This document shows, in pieces, positions 18,801-27,033 of a stretch of DNA of 64,000 bases (its first letter is position 1; each line of letters starts with the position of its first letter). A model generated the notes under the pieces. The model ran no database searches, had not been told where the DNA came from, and saw only the letters and a program-made list of their open reading frames with translations. Made by a program: the position numbers and the translations under genes. The DNA is from Pseudoxanthomonas japonensis (GTDB lineage Bacteria; Pseudomonadota; Gammaproteobacteria; Xanthomonadales; Xanthomonadaceae), in the NCBI RefSeq assembly GCF_010093445.1, contig NZ_PDWW01000012.1, forward strand, positions 42,721 to 106,720, in the 5' to 3' direction.

Positions 18801-19940
18801 CCGGATTTCGGTCGCGCGTTCTTCGAAGCGTTCGCGAAACCGACCGCCGACGACATCCGGGGCGAACTGGCGCGGTTCCTGTCGCGTGCGACCGGCGTGG
18901 CGGTCAGCGCGCTCGACTTCGACGACGCGGCGCTGGAGCCGCACCTGCGCATGAACCTGCGGCTGCGCGAGGATCCGCGCGGTGGCGGCGAAGGAAAAGT
19001 GCTGGCCGAGTCACGCGATCTCGATGCACTGCGTGCGCGCTTCGGTGCGAAGGCGGGACAGGCGTTCGCGGCGCGTGCCGGTCGCGAGATGGCGGCGACG
19101 GGATTGCGCGAGTTCCCTGCGCAGCCGATCCCGCGCGAGGTGCCCGGCGAGGCCGGCGTGCCGGCCTATCCGGCGTTGCGCGACGAGGGCGAGACGGTGG
19201 CATTGCAGGTATTCGCCGACCGTGCCGAAGCCGATGCCGCGCATCCGCGCGGCGTGCGCCGCCTGCTGGAGATCGCGCTGGCCGACAAGGTGAAGCAAGC
19301 ACGCAAGCAGCTGCCCGTGTCGCCGAAGACTGGCCTGCTGTATGCGGCGATCGAATCGCAGGAGCGCCTGCGGGGCGACATCGTCGATGCGGCGATGAAT
19401 GCCGTGCTGGCGGGCGGGCTGGACGCGATCCGCGACCGTGCCGCATTCGAGCACCGGCGCGACGACGCCGGCAAGCGCCTGTTCGGCGAAGCGATGGAGC
19501 GGCTGAAACTCGCCGAGGCGATCCTGTCCGCGGTGGCGGAGCTGAAGCCGCAACTCGACGCACCGCTGATGGGCTGGGCGCGCGGCAACCTCGACGACCT
19601 TCGCGCGCAACTGGCGGCGCTGGTGCATCCCGGCTTCCTGCGCGACACGCCCGCCGACGCGCTGGCGCAGTTGCCGCGCTACCTGAAGGCGATGACGCTG
19701 CGCGCCGAGCGCGCCAAGCGCGATCCGGCGAAGGACCAGGCGCGCATGCTGGAACTCAAGCCGTTCGCCGACGCACTGGCGCAGGCGAACGAGGACGGCA
19801 TCGCGCAGGCGGCGGACTGGCAGGCGCTGCGCTGGGACCTGGAGGAACTGCGGGTATCGGTGTTCGCGCAGGAACTGGGCGCGAAGAGCGGCGTGTCGCC
19901 GAAGAAACTCGCGCAGCGCCTGCAGGCGCTGCGCGGGTGA
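15819..19940 (+). CDS. hrpA: HrpA, DEAH-box ATP-dependent RNA helicase
   Basis: Large DEAH/RHA-type helicase, known in E. coli to act on mRNA processing and on stalled or collided ribosomes. It is 1373 aa, close to the ~1300 of E. coli HrpA. Walker A GETGSGKTTQLPK begins at residue 104, the DEAH box is at 201-204 (VDEAHERS) and SAT follows (VTSATID). Helicase C, winged-helix and OB-fold regions follow to about residue 750, then the long HrpA-specific C-terminal half. A short Arg/Glu/Gly-rich insertion (SERDGEGEQEGDR) lies after the first helicase lobe. The ATG giving MSTPRNPS is preferred over a GTG 9 bp upstream. It converges with the gene at 19947. Confidence 0.95.
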   Translation: MSTPRNPSPRPDRAALDQGRQSLDRALSRDRGRLHGLWSRWQGKPADAGARQAFEQALTASIATRERRLATVPVVTLDEALPIAREGERIVELIRNHQVVVIAGETGSGKTTQLPKLCLAAGRGVAGMIGCTQPRRIAARAVARRVADELKTELGRGVGFQVRFNDQVGEDTHIKFMTDGILLAEIASDRWLSAYDTIVVDEAHERSLNIDFLLGYLKQLLRKRRDLKVIVTSATIDTARFARHFDDAPVISVEGRTYPVEVRYRAPESERDGEGEQEGDRTVNDAIVAAVDEITRLDARGDVLIFLPGEREIRDAHQSLERRKYRNTEVLPLYARLSNQDQDRVFNPGPNRRIVLATNVAETSLTVPRIRYVVDPGFARVKRYSPRSKLDRLHIEPVSQASANQRKGRCGRIAEGICYRLYSEADFQARAEFTDPEIRRSSLAGVILRMLQLGLGRIEDFPFLEAPDERAVADGWQQLTELGAIDGERRMTAIGRQMARLPVDVKLARMLVAAQAAGCLRPMLVIASFLGIQDPRERPADARGAADTAHAQFADARSEFVGVLRLWDAYRQAHEDLTQSKLRDWCGRHFLGFLRMREWRELHRQLRLLCEELGWKEEASEASLAPLLAGSSAPPAAREDSAAAVKATRGQLHRAARLAREGKAEPAPAPVAVRAQQDQAPAGGGFSERVRASAYQTLHRALVAGLPTQIGHRTDKGDYQAPRQRRFLPFPGSPLSKRPPPWLLAANLLDTQKVWGMTLATIEPDWVIAELPHLLLRKHFDPHWSRAQGQVLASEQISLFGLVLAPKKPVHYGRIAPGEAHDLFVRQGLVTGEINTRASFVADNLKTLEQAREEEAKLRRAGLVADEDWQARWYLDRIPSEIHSAASLDTWWKALPPDKRRALHWSLADLLPGEGSEEDRYPKYFALGDARLPLHYRFEPGSVDDGVTLEVPLHLLNALDPARLSWLAPGFVADKAAGLIRSLPKAMRRNYVPAPDFGRAFFEAFAKPTADDIRGELARFLSRATGVAVSALDFDDAALEPHLRMNLRLREDPRGGGEGKVLAESRDLDALRARFGAKAGQAFAARAGREMAATGLREFPAQPIPREVPGEAGVPAYPALRDEGETVALQVFADRAEADAAHPRGVRRLLEIALADKVKQARKQLPVSPKTGLLYAAIESQERLRGDIVDAAMNAVLAGGLDAIRDRAAFEHRRDDAGKRLFGEAMERLKLAEAILSAVAELKPQLDAPLMGWARGNLDDLRAQLAALVHPGFLRDTPADALAQLPRYLKAMTLRAERAKRDPAKDQARMLELKPFADALAQANEDGIAQAADWQALRWDLEELRVSVFAQELGAKSGVSPKKLAQRLQALRG

Positions 19941-19946
19941 GGCGGC

Positions 19947-20495
19947 TTACTTGATGCGACGGACCTTGGCGGGCGTGTTGTAGCCGTCGATGCGCAGGAA
20001 CCAGTTGTTGAACAAGCCCGGCTTGATGGTGACGGCAGGGTTCGTCTTGCGCACGCCGTTGAGGCTTGCAGCCTCGATCTGTTCCCAGACCTGGCCGTTG
20101 GCAAGCGTATAGCGGTTGCCCTTGGAGAAGCCCTTGAATTCGCCGGCCAGCGTGCTCTTGATGGGCTCATCCGAGCCGAAATCGAAGAACCCGCGGTTCT
20201 CCTGCTCGACCTGCTTTCGCGTGTCATCCTTGGCTTGCGTGATGGCGGTCTGCGTTTCCTGGCGCACTTGTTCCACTGCGCGCGCGGTCTCCGCGCCGAC
20301 CTTGCGGGTGAGCCAGCCACTCAGAGCGGCGAGTTCAGCATCGCTGAGCTTGTCGAGGCCGGCGGCCTTGAACTCGTCGGCGGTCATCGACTCGCGCAGG
20401 TTGGCGAAGCGCGCGTCGTTGGCGTTGTCCTGTGCGAAGGCGAGCACCGGTGCGGTCGCCAATGCGATGGATAGAAACAAGCGGCTCATCTTCAT
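19947..20495 (-). CDS. Small exported protein with NGQVW motif, unknown function
   Basis: 182-aa protein with a clear signal peptide (MKMSRLFLSIALATAPVLAFAQ, cleavage near residue 22). A predicted helical, possibly coiled-coil stretch follows (residues ~80-110, ARAVEQVRQETQTAITQAKDD). The C-terminal part is beta-rich, with GFSKGNRYTLANGQVWEQI and IDGYNTPAKVRRIK. Proteins with an LxNGQVW signature occur in xanthomonads as uncharacterised secreted proteins, by recollection. AGGAA stands about 4 nt before the start. Only 71 bp separate its start from relA, which is divergent. Confidence 0.75.
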   Translation of the reverse strand: MKMSRLFLSIALATAPVLAFAQDNANDARFANLRESMTADEFKAAGLDKLSDAELAALSGWLTRKVGAETARAVEQVRQETQTAITQAKDDTRKQVEQENRGFFDFGSDEPIKSTLAGEFKGFSKGNRYTLANGQVWEQIEAASLNGVRKTNPAVTIKPGLFNNWFLRIDGYNTPAKVRRIK

Positions 20496-20566
20496 GGGTG
20501 TTCCTATGGTCGGCTGGCCGGTAGTGTAGTCATTCCTGCGGCCCTTGGTCGCACGTCCACATTGCC

Positions 20567-22726
20567 ATGAATCCCCCCGTTCACGACATCGCCACCCTGC
20601 TGCAGCGGCCCGCCCTTGGGGTGGTGCCGGACCCTGCGCGGCGAGCGCTGACCGAAGCCGCGACGGCAACGGACGCGCGGATCGGCATGCCCGATGCGGC
20701 CGAGGTGCTGGCCGATACGCTGGACACGCTGGTGACGCTGGGTGCGGACGCCGACGTCATCCTGGCCGCCCTCCTGCATGGGCTGCCGGCGCTTCAACCC
20801 GCCCTGGGACGCATCATGGCAGGCAAGCAGGTGCCCGGACTGGCGGATCTGCTGGAGGGCCAGGTCGCGGCCGCGCAGGTCTGGGCGCTGCACGCGGAGC
20901 AGGCGCGCAGCGGCAACACGGAAGGCCTGCGCCGGCTGCTGCTGGCGATCGTGCGCGACCTGCGCGTGGTCACCATCCTGCTGGCCCGACAGCTCGCGCG
21001 CATGCGCGCCGCGGGCGCCTTGCCGGAATCGGAGCGCCAGGCGTTGGCGCGCCTCACCCGCGACATCCATGCGCCGCTGGCCAACCGGCTGGGCATCTGG
21101 CAGCTGAAATGGGAACTGGAAGACCTCGCGTTCCGCTACCTGCAGCCGCAGGTGTACAAGCAGATCGCCACGCAACTCGATGAAAAGCGCCTCGGTCGCG
21201 AGCGCTACATCGGCGAGGTCATCGACGCGCTGCGGGCGGCACTGGCCGAGAACGGGATCCACGCGGACGTCAGTGGTCGGCCGAAGCACATCTACAGCAT
21301 CTGGCGGAAGATGCAGCGCAAGCAGGTCGGCTTCGACGAGCTGTACGACCTGCGTGCGGTGCGTATCGCGGTGGACGACGTCGCCGCGTGCTATGCCGCG
21401 CTGGGCATCGTGCACGCACTGTGGGTGCCGATCCCCAGCGAGTTCGACGACTACATCGCTCGCCCGAAGGCCAACGACTACCGCTCGCTGCATACGGCCG
21501 TGGTCGGCCCGGAAGGTCGCACGGTGGAGGTGCAGATCCGCACGCACGAGATGCACGCGCAGGCCGAACTGGGCGTGGCGGCGCACTGGAAATACAAGGA
21601 AGGCAAGGGCGGCGGCGATGCCTTCGATCGCAAGATCGCGTGGATGCGCCGGCTGCTGGATGGCGCGGGCGACGGCTCCGTGGGCGAAGGCAGCCTGGCG
21701 GGTGAACTCGATGCGGAACTGGTCGAGGATCGCATCTATGCGCTGACGCCAAAGGGCGAGGTGGTCGACCTGCCGCGCGGCGGCACCGTGCTCGACTTCG
21801 CGTACCACGTGCACACGATGGTCGGGCACCGCACGCGCGGCGCCAAGGTCAACGGCCGCATCGTGCCGCTCAACCACGTGCTGCGCAGCGGCGACCGCGT
21901 CGAGATCATGACGTCGAAAGAGCCGGAGCCGCGTCGCGACTGGTTGCTGCAGGCCAACGGCTTCCTCGCCAGCGGGCGCTCGCGCGACAAGGTGCGGGCG
22001 TGGTTCCACAAGCTCGACCGCGCGCGCAACTTGCAGGCCGGGCGCGAGCTGCTGGACAAGGAACTGAAGCGGCTCGGACTGCACCACGCCGACCTGACGG
22101 GCGCGGCGAAGAAGTTCCATGCCGACAGCGTCGAGGAGCTGTACATCCAGGTCGCGCTGGGCGATGTCGGCCCGCACCAGGTCGGGCGTGCGCTGCACGA
22201 AGAGCAACGTGCGGCGGCCGAGCCGGATGCGGTGTCGCTGCCGGTACTGCGGCCACCGCGCAGGGTCGCCAAGCCTGGCAAGTCGAAGTTCACCGTGCAG
22301 GGCGTGGGCAACCTGCTGGTGCAGCTGGCCAAGTGCTGCCAGCCGGTGCCCGGCGAACCCATCGCCGGTTACCTGACGCGGGTGCGTGGCGTGACCGTGC
22401 ATCGCGCGGACTGCGCGGCGTTCGCGCGCCTGGCGGCCACCAGCCCGCAACGCGTGCTGCCGGTGGAATGGGGGCAGGCCGGCGGCGGCTATGAAGTCGA
22501 CGTGCAGGTCACCGCGCTCGACCGCAAGTGGCTGCTCAAGGACATCACCACGCTGATCGCGCAGGAAGAAGCCAACGTGCTGGACATCAACAGCCAGAGC
22601 AACCGCACCAGTGGCCGCGTGCACCTGCGCCTGCGGCTGAAGGTGGCCGACTTCGGCCAGCTCTCCACGCTGCTGGGCAAGCTCGATGCATTGCCCGGGG
22701 TCGAAGACGCGCGACGTTCAGGCTGA
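20567..22726 (+). CDS. relA: RelA, (p)ppGpp synthetase I
   Basis: Ribosome-associated synthetase of the alarmone (p)ppGpp, activated by uncharged tRNA. It is 719 aa. The N-terminal hydrolase-like domain is degenerate: the catalytic HD pair is replaced (ALLHGLPALQP), so hydrolysis is not expected. The synthetase domain (~190-330) has RPKHIYSIWRKM and the EFDD signature at 292-295, which marks monofunctional RelA rather than the RxKD form of bifunctional SpoT/Rel. TGS domain ~385-450 (ALTPKGEVVDLPRGGT), a conserved-cysteine region (LAKCCQPVPGEPI ... RADC) and a C-terminal ACT/RRM domain follow. spoT would be elsewhere in the genome. Confidence 0.95.
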   Translation: MNPPVHDIATLLQRPALGVVPDPARRALTEAATATDARIGMPDAAEVLADTLDTLVTLGADADVILAALLHGLPALQPALGRIMAGKQVPGLADLLEGQVAAAQVWALHAEQARSGNTEGLRRLLLAIVRDLRVVTILLARQLARMRAAGALPESERQALARLTRDIHAPLANRLGIWQLKWELEDLAFRYLQPQVYKQIATQLDEKRLGRERYIGEVIDALRAALAENGIHADVSGRPKHIYSIWRKMQRKQVGFDELYDLRAVRIAVDDVAACYAALGIVHALWVPIPSEFDDYIARPKANDYRSLHTAVVGPEGRTVEVQIRTHEMHAQAELGVAAHWKYKEGKGGGDAFDRKIAWMRRLLDGAGDGSVGEGSLAGELDAELVEDRIYALTPKGEVVDLPRGGTVLDFAYHVHTMVGHRTRGAKVNGRIVPLNHVLRSGDRVEIMTSKEPEPRRDWLLQANGFLASGRSRDKVRAWFHKLDRARNLQAGRELLDKELKRLGLHHADLTGAAKKFHADSVEELYIQVALGDVGPHQVGRALHEEQRAAAEPDAVSLPVLRPPRRVAKPGKSKFTVQGVGNLLVQLAKCCQPVPGEPIAGYLTRVRGVTVHRADCAAFARLAATSPQRVLPVEWGQAGGGYEVDVQVTALDRKWLLKDITTLIAQEEANVLDINSQSNRTSGRVHLRLRLKVADFGQLSTLLGKLDALPGVEDARRSG

Positions 22727-22743
22727 GTGGGTATGCTGCGGGC

Positions 22744-24339
22744 GTGACCCGCGAAGACCACCAGGGCGCCGGACGGGGCCGACGCATCGAACCGCGCATC
22801 GACTGGACGCGCGGCGCGGCGGGCGATCCCGCGGCGCCCCGCGTGGCGGCGGTCCCTGCCTGGCGCGATCGCCGGCATTGGCGCTGGGTCGCCGGTCTCG
22901 CCATCCTCTTCATCGTGCTCGTCATCGCGTTCCGCCAGCCGCTGGCAGACGTGCTGTGGCCGCAGACCCGTATCCAGTCGCTGCTCGACCAGGCGGACCA
23001 GGCGCTGCGTGCCGGCCATCTGGATGCGACCGATGGCAGCGGCGCGCGCCAGCTCTACGAAGCCGCGCAGGCGCTGGACAACGACCGCACCGAGGCTGCC
23101 GACGGCCTTGGCCGCGTCGCGCAGGCCGCGTTGCGTGCGGCGGACGTCGCGCTCGGACAGGGCCGTTTCGACGAGGCCCGCGCGCACCTCGCGCTCGCCC
23201 GCGACCTGCAGGTGCCGCGACCGCAGGCGGATGCGCTGGCGCTGCGTTTGCGCACGCGCGAAGCCGAGCATGCCGGTGTCGATGGCCTGCTCGCCGCCGC
23301 GGCGCGCGCGCAGGCGGACGAGCGCCTGTGGGGCGGCGACGACACGGCCCTGCCGCTGTACCAGCGCGTGCTGGCGCTGCAGCCGACGCGCATCGAGGCG
23401 CTGGAGGGCAGGGAAGACGCGCTGTCCGACCTGCTGCAGGAGGCCGGATCGCATCTCCGCCGCGGCGAGATCGGCGAAGCCGCCGCCAGGATCACCTCGG
23501 CGCGCACGTTCGACGCCGGCCATGTCGACCTGCCGCAGGCGGAAGCGGCGCTGGCCGCGGCCGTCGACGCGCGACGTCGCGCCGGTGCGCGCGATCTGGC
23601 GCGCGGCAGGCTGGCGTCCGCACGCGCGGCCTACGAAGCGGTCCTGTCTGCCGCGCCCGACGACGGCGGTGCGCGGCAGGGCCTGGAGCAGATCGGCATC
23701 GCACACGCGCGGCAGGCGGAGCGCGAGGCGGGCGATTTCGATTTCGTGCAGGCACGACACGAGTTGGGCCTCGCCCGCGAACTGGCGCCGCAGTCGGGTC
23801 GTCTGGCGCAGGCGGAGCAGGCCGTCGCGCGGGCACGCGAGGTACAGCAACGTCAGGGCGCGACCGCGTCCCTCGGTGCGCGTGAACGCGAGCGCCGCGT
23901 CGTCGCGCTGCTCGCGCGGATGGCGCAGGCCGAGGCGCAGGGCCAATGGCTGACGCCGCCCGGCGAAAGCGCCTACGACACCTTGCGCGCGGCGCAGGCG
24001 CTCTCGCCTGACAGCCCAGCGGTGAAGCAGGCCGCGACCCGCCTGCTGCCCGCCGTCCGCAACTGCTACGAGGAAGAACTGCGCGCCAATCGCATCCGTC
24101 GCGCGCAGGCCTGCCAGCAAGCCTGGCAGACCCTGCAGCCGCGCGATCCAGCGCTGGTGGACGCACGACGGAGGCTGGCGGAAAAATGGATCGCCGTCGG
24201 CACAGAGCGGCTCGGGGCGGGCGACTTGGCGTTCGCGACCGAGGCACGGGACCAGGCACATGCGCTCGATGCGCAGGCCGGCGGCTTCGCAGAGTTCGAG
24301 CAGCGCGTGCAATCCGCGACGACCGGTCGCAGCCCCTAG
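22744..24339 (+). CDS. Membrane-anchored TPR-like helical protein, unknown function
   Basis: 531 aa from a GTG (VTREDHQGAGRG), 17 bp after relA. A basic cytoplasmic N-terminus (~45 residues) precedes a single transmembrane helix at about 47-63 (WRWVAGLAILFIVLVIAF). The rest, predicted periplasmic, is a long all-helical Ala/Arg/Leu-rich solenoid with degenerate TPR-like units (GRFDEARAHLALARDL, LPLYQRVLALQPTRIEALEG, GRLASARAAYEAVLSAAPDD). Two cysteines sit near residues 440-460 (RNCYEE, AQACQQ). I do not recognise a specific family; a scaffold role is only a guess. Probably cotranscribed with relA. Its stop codon overlaps the convergent glycosyltransferase stop. Confidence 0.72.
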   Translation: MTREDHQGAGRGRRIEPRIDWTRGAAGDPAAPRVAAVPAWRDRRHWRWVAGLAILFIVLVIAFRQPLADVLWPQTRIQSLLDQADQALRAGHLDATDGSGARQLYEAAQALDNDRTEAADGLGRVAQAALRAADVALGQGRFDEARAHLALARDLQVPRPQADALALRLRTREAEHAGVDGLLAAAARAQADERLWGGDDTALPLYQRVLALQPTRIEALEGREDALSDLLQEAGSHLRRGEIGEAAARITSARTFDAGHVDLPQAEAALAAAVDARRRAGARDLARGRLASARAAYEAVLSAAPDDGGARQGLEQIGIAHARQAEREAGDFDFVQARHELGLARELAPQSGRLAQAEQAVARAREVQQRQGATASLGARERERRVVALLARMAQAEAQGQWLTPPGESAYDTLRAAQALSPDSPAVKQAATRLLPAVRNCYEEELRANRIRRAQACQQAWQTLQPRDPALVDARRRLAEKWIAVGTERLGAGDLAFATEARDQAHALDAQAGGFAEFEQRVQSATTGRSP

Positions 24340-25643
24340 GCCTTCCGTACCAGAGACCGCGCCAGCGCATCGATCGTGGCGGCCGACGCGCGCCAGTGCC
24401 AGGGTGCGACCGACGCCGGCCCGAGATCCAGTCCGTCCGCGAAACGGCCGGCCCGCTTGTCCGCGATCAGGCTGCGCACGCGCTCCGCGATGGGGCCTTC
24501 GCGGTTCTCGCATGACCAGCCACGGCGGAGGCCGGCGACGAACGTCGCGATCGCATCGTCCGCGTCGCCCAGATGGAGGATCGGACGGCAGGCGCCGAGG
24601 TACTCGTAGATCTTGCCCGGTACCTGGCTGGGGTCGGCGTTGCCGATGTTGACCAGCACGTCCGCGCGCCGCTGCAGGTCTAGCGCCTGCGCATGCGGAA
24701 GAAAGCCGAGGACCCGCACCTGGTCCGGCAGCTCGCGGGCGAACTCGATCACGCTCGCCGGCAGGGCGACCGACGCGATGTTGAGCCGGGCTTCGGGCAG
24801 CTCACGCAGCGCTTCCAGCAACGCGTCCGGCCGGCGGAAGCGGTAGAAGCTGCCCGTGTACAGCAGCTCAAGCCGATACGGCGCGAACAGGCCATCATCG
24901 CCCGGCGGCACGGGATGATCGCCCGCATGGCCTTGGGTCACCACGGTGACGCCGGCATCACGGTGATGGCGTTCGGCCAGCAGGGCGGCGGCGGCCGGTG
25001 TCGTGACCAGGATGTGGTCCGCCGTCTCGGCCACCTTCCGTTCAAGCATCCACGCGCGCCTCCGCCAGCGGGCCGGAGTGTAGGGTGCGAGCACGGGATC
25101 GCCGAGATCGGCGATCCACGGCAGTCCGCGCCGCTTCGCACGCAGCCCCAACTGCAGCGATGTCGCCGGTTCGTGCGAGCTGATGACCAGGTCGGGAGGA
25201 TCCGTCTCGAGCATCCGGTCGAGCCGGCGACGCGCCCAAGGCAGCCATTCCCCGCGTACGTCGGGGAAGATAACCCTTGCCGCCGCGCCCTGCAGCAGAT
25301 CGGACAGGGCCTGCTTCCAGCCCTGCCGACTGGCCGAATTGGTTGGCGCGAGGGCGGGCACGCCGCCAATATCCGCAACGTCCGCGCGGTCGCGCCGAAG
25401 TCCGCGGCGATGGCGTCGTTCGCGGAGCGTCGCCAGGCAGCCGCGGACCGGTCCCGCGAACGTGCGGGTCACGACGATGTCCGCGGGCAGCGCCGGCAAT
25501 CCCGTCGATGTGCCACCCAGGTTGATCGTGAGCACGCTGATGCGATGGCCGCGCTCTGCCAGGTAGCGGGCCAGGTAGGTCCAGCGCAGCGACTGCGGCG
25601 ACGGGCTGGGCGGAAACTCGTAGGCGATCAGCAGGATGTGCAT
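24336..25643 (-). CDS. Glycosyltransferase, GT4-like
   Basis: 435-aa GT-B-fold glycosyltransferase. The N-terminal half starts with MHILLIAYEFPPSPSPQSLR, the glycine-poor acceptor-side loop of GT4 enzymes. The C-terminal half carries LLYTGSFYRFRRPDALLEAL and the nucleotide-sugar site VPGKIYEYLGACRPIL, with the family's glutamates in the EYL segment. No signal peptide or membrane helix, so cytoplasmic. Its ATG directly abuts the stop codon of the upstream glycosyltransferase (TGA then ATG), indicating translational coupling. Likely role in a surface polysaccharide or LPS sugar; the acceptor is unknown. The 3' end overlaps the convergent TPR gene by 4 bp. Confidence 0.83.
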   Translation of the reverse strand: MHILLIAYEFPPSPSPQSLRWTYLARYLAERGHRISVLTINLGGTSTGLPALPADIVVTRTFAGPVRGCLATLRERRHRRGLRRDRADVADIGGVPALAPTNSASRQGWKQALSDLLQGAAARVIFPDVRGEWLPWARRRLDRMLETDPPDLVISSHEPATSLQLGLRAKRRGLPWIADLGDPVLAPYTPARWRRRAWMLERKVAETADHILVTTPAAAALLAERHHRDAGVTVVTQGHAGDHPVPPGDDGLFAPYRLELLYTGSFYRFRRPDALLEALRELPEARLNIASVALPASVIEFARELPDQVRVLGFLPHAQALDLQRRADVLVNIGNADPSQVPGKIYEYLGACRPILHLGDADDAIATFVAGLRRGWSCENREGPIAERVRSLIADKRAGRFADGLDLGPASVAPWHWRASAATIDALARSLVRKA

Positions 25644-27020
25644 TCAGGTGTCGCGACCGTGGCAACGGATATCGAGCGAGGCTTCGATCCCCGGGATCGC
25701 TGAGGCGATCGAGAAATGGCGCCGCACGTTCTCGCGGCCTTGTTGCGACAGCGATACCCACAGCGCACCCTCGTCCAGCAATCGCTGCACGGCGTCCGCG
25801 AAGCCGTCGGCATCGCCGGCGACCAGTACGTCGTGGCCGTGCCGCAGATGCATGCCCTCGACGGCGCTCGGGGACGCGACGGTGGGGAGGCCAAAGGCCA
25901 TGTAATGGTTGATCTTGCCTTTCACGCCAGCTCCGAACCTGAGCGGAGCAAGACCGACATGGCAAGTCTCGAAGAGTGCTTGGACGTCGTCGAGTTGGCC
26001 GTGGAAGACGACGTTGTGCGGAACGACCAAGTCGTGTGCAGCCGCCTCCAGGCCGCGTCCCACCAGGTGAAGTTCGCATTCCGGCCGGCGACGCAGGATC
26101 AGCGGAAGGATGTCGGTCAGCAGCCAGCGCACGCCGTCCAGGTTGGGCGGATGCTGGGCGCCTCCCACGAAGACCAGTCTTGCACCGGTTGGCCTGCTCG
26201 GTGCGGTCGCAGGAAGCAGGTGGATGTTGGAGACGATTTCGACGCGCGCATCCGGCGCGATGTCGCGGAGCAGGTCGCGCTCCGCCTCGCTGACCACCCA
26301 GGTTACGTCGGCGTCCCGGATGGCACGCAACTCATGGCGACGGGTAGCGCGTGCGGCGGACCGCAACAGGCGGCGCGAGCGGAGGTTCGCTTCACCGAGT
26401 TCCCTGACGTGATGGAGGTCGACGGTGTCGACGATCTTCAGCGCGCGCGGATGGGCGCGGCGCAGGAACGGAAGCCACGACCATGCCAGGTGGTAGCGGC
26501 TGACGATGACGGCGTCGTAATGCATGCCTTCGCGTGCGAACCATGATTCGGGCCGCTGCGCGCCGATGTCTGGGCAGTGCACGCCGATATCCTGCAAGCG
26601 TTGTTGTCCCGTGGTGTTGCCGATGCGGGACAGAGGCAGCACGTCGATGCGGTGCCCCATCGCCACCAGCAGCCGCAGCAGATTGAACATCCTCAGCGAA
26701 CCCGAATCGCGCGAGGGCTCGGGCAGTTGCTCGTCCACCCATAGCACGGACAAGGGTCGATCCGTTTGCGGCACGTCGAGCATGTCGGCGTGCGCGACGG
26801 CCGCCGGTGGGATGGCCGCAGCGGGGACAGCGGCCGCGGCGCGTGAAAGAAGCGCCTTCCATCCCCTGGCGTGCAGCAGGACCCTGGCGCGATGCAGGCG
26901 GGACAACGCGTTGTCGAGCTGGTAACGGAGCAGGGGCGGCACGGGTCTCAGTCTGAATCGATGGATGTCGGCCGGCCGGCCATCCCTGGGGGACTGCGCT
27001 AGACTCGCCCGACTTCCCAT
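25644..27020 (-). CDS. Glycosyltransferase, GT4-like
   Basis: 458 aa from the ATG at 27020. The conserved part starts with PLSVLWVDEQLPEPSRDSGSLR. The donor domain has LVFVGGAQHPPNLDGVRWL, HGQLDDVQALFETCHVGLAPL and the binding-site motif GVKGKINHYMAFGLPTVA. The N-terminal ~85 residues form an Arg/Ala-rich amphipathic helix (LSRLHRARVLLHARGWKALL), seen in some polysaccharide glycosyltransferases. The start is uncertain: GTG at 26942 and ATG at 26783 are also possible. With the 27020 start only 13 bp separate it from divergent mrcB. Forms a two-gene unit with the downstream glycosyltransferase. Acceptor unknown. Confidence 0.8.
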   Translation of the reverse strand: MGSRASLAQSPRDGRPADIHRFRLRPVPPLLRYQLDNALSRLHRARVLLHARGWKALLSRAAAAVPAAAIPPAAVAHADMLDVPQTDRPLSVLWVDEQLPEPSRDSGSLRMFNLLRLLVAMGHRIDVLPLSRIGNTTGQQRLQDIGVHCPDIGAQRPESWFAREGMHYDAVIVSRYHLAWSWLPFLRRAHPRALKIVDTVDLHHVRELGEANLRSRRLLRSAARATRRHELRAIRDADVTWVVSEAERDLLRDIAPDARVEIVSNIHLLPATAPSRPTGARLVFVGGAQHPPNLDGVRWLLTDILPLILRRRPECELHLVGRGLEAAAHDLVVPHNVVFHGQLDDVQALFETCHVGLAPLRFGAGVKGKINHYMAFGLPTVASPSAVEGMHLRHGHDVLVAGDADGFADAVQRLLDEGALWVSLSQQGRENVRRHFSIASAIPGIEASLDIRCHGRDT

Positions 27021-27033
27021 TGTCGCATCCCCT

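Noticed and set aside
15897..18944. 1015-codon minus-strand frame inside hrpA.
   Set aside because: Antisense shadow of a complete helicase gene; no start signal or recognisable domain.
24336..27020. The two glycosyltransferases as part of a transferred polysaccharide island.
   Set aside because: No drop in G+C by eye, no mobility genes, and tight overlap with flanking core genes on both sides.
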